From Chloroflexota bacterium (GTDB lineage: Bacteria > Chloroflexota > Anaerolineae > Anaerolineales > UBA4823): a DNA stretch of 7,186 bases. The notes beneath the pieces were generated by a model. The model worked only from the letters and a program-made list of their open reading frames with translations. It did no database searches and was not told the DNA's origin. Every line of letters begins with the position of its first letter. Positions within the stretch are counted from its first letter, which is position 1. Below, piece by piece: positions 6,093 through 7,186 of this stretch. Position numbers and translations under genes: made by a program. The stretch spans positions 1 through 7,186 of the forward strand of contig DAOVCZ010000095.1 in NCBI GenBank assembly GCA_030669775.1, in the 5' to 3' direction.

Positions 6093-6521
6093 ATGACGGA
6101 CATTAAAACCATAAGTCAGGAAATTAATGTTAATCCCGAGGAGATCATTGCAGATTACCGGTTGGTCTACCACAGTAGACAGGTGAGTTTATCATTATTT
6201 GGGTTAGCGAGTACGATTAACAACCTGGCGAATCGCGCCCGGGACCACCAGCTAAAACCAGATGAAGTCCAAGATGGCACATTCACCATCACCAACCATG
6301 GCACCAGCGGTTCTCTTTTTGCATCCCCCATTATCAATCAACCACAAGCTGCGATTCTCGGCATAGGTGTTATCGAGAAGCGTGTGGTCGTGATCGATGA
6401 TGCCATTGCCATCCGCCCAATGGTGTATCTATCACTGACGTTCGACCATCGCGTCCTGGACGGCGCTATCTCTGATTATTTCTTGGGCCAAGTGGTAGAA
6501 TCTTTGCAGAATTGGGCATAA
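6093..6521 (+). pseudogene. Fused remnant of 2-oxoacid dehydrogenase E1 (N-terminus) and E2 acyltransferase (C-terminal half)
   Basis: This is a 142-codon ORF with a good ribosome binding site (AAGGAG, 6082-6087, 5 nt before ATG). Residues ~32-142 match the C-terminal part of the dihydrolipoamide acyltransferase catalytic domain: GTFTITNHGTSGSLFASPII, INQPQAAILGIG, DDAIAIRPMVYLSLTFDHR, and the catalytic H119-x3-D123-G124. The lipoyl domain, the E1/E3-binding domain and the first half of the catalytic domain are missing; a normal E2 has roughly 400 residues or more. Residues ~15-33 (PEEIIADYRLVYHSRQVSL) instead resemble the start of fused alpha/beta E1 subunits of branched-chain 2-oxoacid dehydrogenase, which read YRLxxxSRQxSLxGRRE in my recollection. 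The ORF thus looks like the head of E1 joined in frame to the tail of E2, followed by E3. It cannot work as an E2. The E2 part is certain; the E1 part is a pattern judgement. Real deletion and assembly collapse are both possible. Confidence 0.72.
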
Positions 6522-6533
6522 TTTCTGTACAAT
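6504..6533 (+). promoter_or_regulatory. Weak candidate promoter before the dihydrolipoyl dehydrogenase gene
   Basis: TTGCAG (6504-6509) and TACAAT (6528-6533) are 18 bp apart and straddle the end of the E2 remnant. They could give the E3 gene its own transcript with a leader of about 45 nt. This is a pattern match with no other support; read-through from the remnant is equally plausible across the 63-bp gap. Confidence 0.3.
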
Positions 6534-6584
6534 TTATATCAAGAAAAATCGATAAGGAAGAATATCTGACTACAGGAGAACTGC

Positions 6585-7186
6585 ATGAAAAGCTATGATG
6601 TCATTGTAATCGGCGCGGGGCCGGCTGGTTATGTATGTGCGATACGCGCAACTCAACTTGGGCTGAATACCGCGATTATTGAAAAGCAATGGCTTGGAGG
6701 AGTATGTCTGAATATCGGCTGTATCCCATCAAAAGCATTGCTCAAAAATGCTGAGGTCGCTCACACATTGCGTCAACGAGGCAGGGAGTTCGGCTTTTCG
6801 CTCGAGAATCTCAAATTGGATTACAGTGTAGCGGTAAAACGCAGCCGCCAGGTATCCAACCGCCTTACAAAAGGTGTCGGATTCTTGATGAAGAAAAACA
6901 AAATTGATGTTCACATGGGGACAGCTAAGTTTACAGCTCTAAATACGATTGAACTCACTGACTCAGATGGTAAGACTGAAACCATCCAGGGAAAGAATAT
7001 CGTCGTGGCGACAGGCGCCAGTGCTTTTGTCCCCTCAGGATGGGAGATTGATGGCGAGCATATCCTTACCTATAACGAAGCGATCCTCCAAGAACGGCTT
7101 CCAAAATCCGTAATCATCATTGGCTCCGGGGCAATCGGTGTCGAATTCGGAACAATCTGGAACTCATACGGAGTTGAAGTCACCAT
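6585..7186 (+). CDS. lpdA: Dihydrolipoyl dehydrogenase (E3), 3'-truncated by window edge
   Basis: This is the first 200 codons of the flavoprotein that reoxidises dihydrolipoamide with NAD+ in 2-oxoacid dehydrogenase and glycine cleavage complexes; full proteins have about 460-480 residues. The FAD-binding G10-A-G-P-A-G15 motif is at the N-terminus. The redox-active disulfide is in GGVCLNIGCIPSK (C41 and C46), which sets it apart from mercuric or glutathione reductases when read with the overall sequence. VVATGAS (near 140-146) closes the first FAD segment, and GSGAIGVEFG (from about 180) is the NAD-binding fold. AGGAGA (6574-6579) lies 5 nt before the ATG, so the start is well supported. It follows the E1/E2 remnant by 63 bp on the same strand, the normal E1-E2-E3 order. 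This half of the gene looks intact, so E3 may still serve another complex. Confidence 0.93.
   Translation, partial: MKSYDVIVIGAGPAGYVCAIRATQLGLNTAIIEKQWLGGVCLNIGCIPSKALLKNAEVAHTLRQRGREFGFSLENLKLDYSVAVKRSRQVSNRLTKGVGFLMKKNKIDVHMGTAKFTALNTIELTDSDGKTETIQGKNIVVATGASAFVPSGWEIDGEHILTYNEAILQERLPKSVIIIGSGAIGVEFGTIWNSYGVEVT

Noticed and set aside
6093..6521. Possibility of a functional short E2 or chloramphenicol acetyltransferase-like enzyme
   Set aside because: The HxxxDG motif is present, but about half of the catalytic fold is absent, including the part that completes the active-site channel and trimer contacts.

Overview
The window (7,186 bp, about 46-47% GC by eye) looks like a chromosomal piece of an anaerobic or facultative bacterium, most probably a Chloroflexota/Anaerolineae-like organism. 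That guess rests on the style of the proteins (an MqnP/UbiA-like prenyltransferase, a YkuD L,D-transpeptidase with a long beta-rich N-terminus, a one-piece membrane Fe-S/CCG oxidoreductase, and a 2-oxoacid dehydrogenase locus that began with a BKD-type E1). It is not based on a marker gene. All supported genes lie on the + strand.

Layout. (1) Positions 2-1368: the last two genes of an ABC importer of the sulfonate/taurine/nitrate class, an ATPase cut by the left window edge and a permease, coupled by a 4-bp ATGA overlap. (2) 1412-2275: a UbiA-family aromatic prenyltransferase, probably the menaquinone-pathway enzyme. Its extended -10 box places the transcription start on the GTG codon itself, so the mRNA is predicted to be leaderless. 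(3) 2335-3519: a secreted L,D-transpeptidase with its own promoter-like sequence. (4) 3520-3843: a non-coding gap with a perfect 9-bp hairpin and a thrice-repeated octamer. (5) 3844-5853: a 669-residue membrane Fe-S oxidoreductase (NarI-like heme-b domain, two [4Fe-4S] motifs, two CCG domains), resembling EtfAB:menaquinone oxidoreductases (EMO). A strong intrinsic terminator follows at 6003-6033. (6) 6093-7186: what remains of a 2-oxoacid dehydrogenase locus. A 142-codon ORF starts like an E1 subunit and ends as the C-terminal half of an E2 acyltransferase, and is followed by the E3 gene (dihydrolipoyl dehydrogenase), which runs off the right edge.

How the genes fit together. The prenyltransferase and the Fe-S oxidoreductase may share a quinone theme: one makes menaquinone, the other delivers electrons to it from flavoproteins of acyl-CoA oxidation. 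A branched-chain 2-oxoacid dehydrogenase would supply acyl-CoA for the same route. This link is inference, because the genes are in separate transcription units and no etfAB or acyl-CoA dehydrogenase gene is visible.

The most striking item is the E1/E2 ORF at 6093. It reads as an in-frame deletion that fused the first ~31 codons of E1 to the last ~110 codons of E2. It is either a real genomic deletion or an assembly collapse. I see no CRISPR array, tRNA, rRNA or insertion sequence, and no convincing new multi-gene system.
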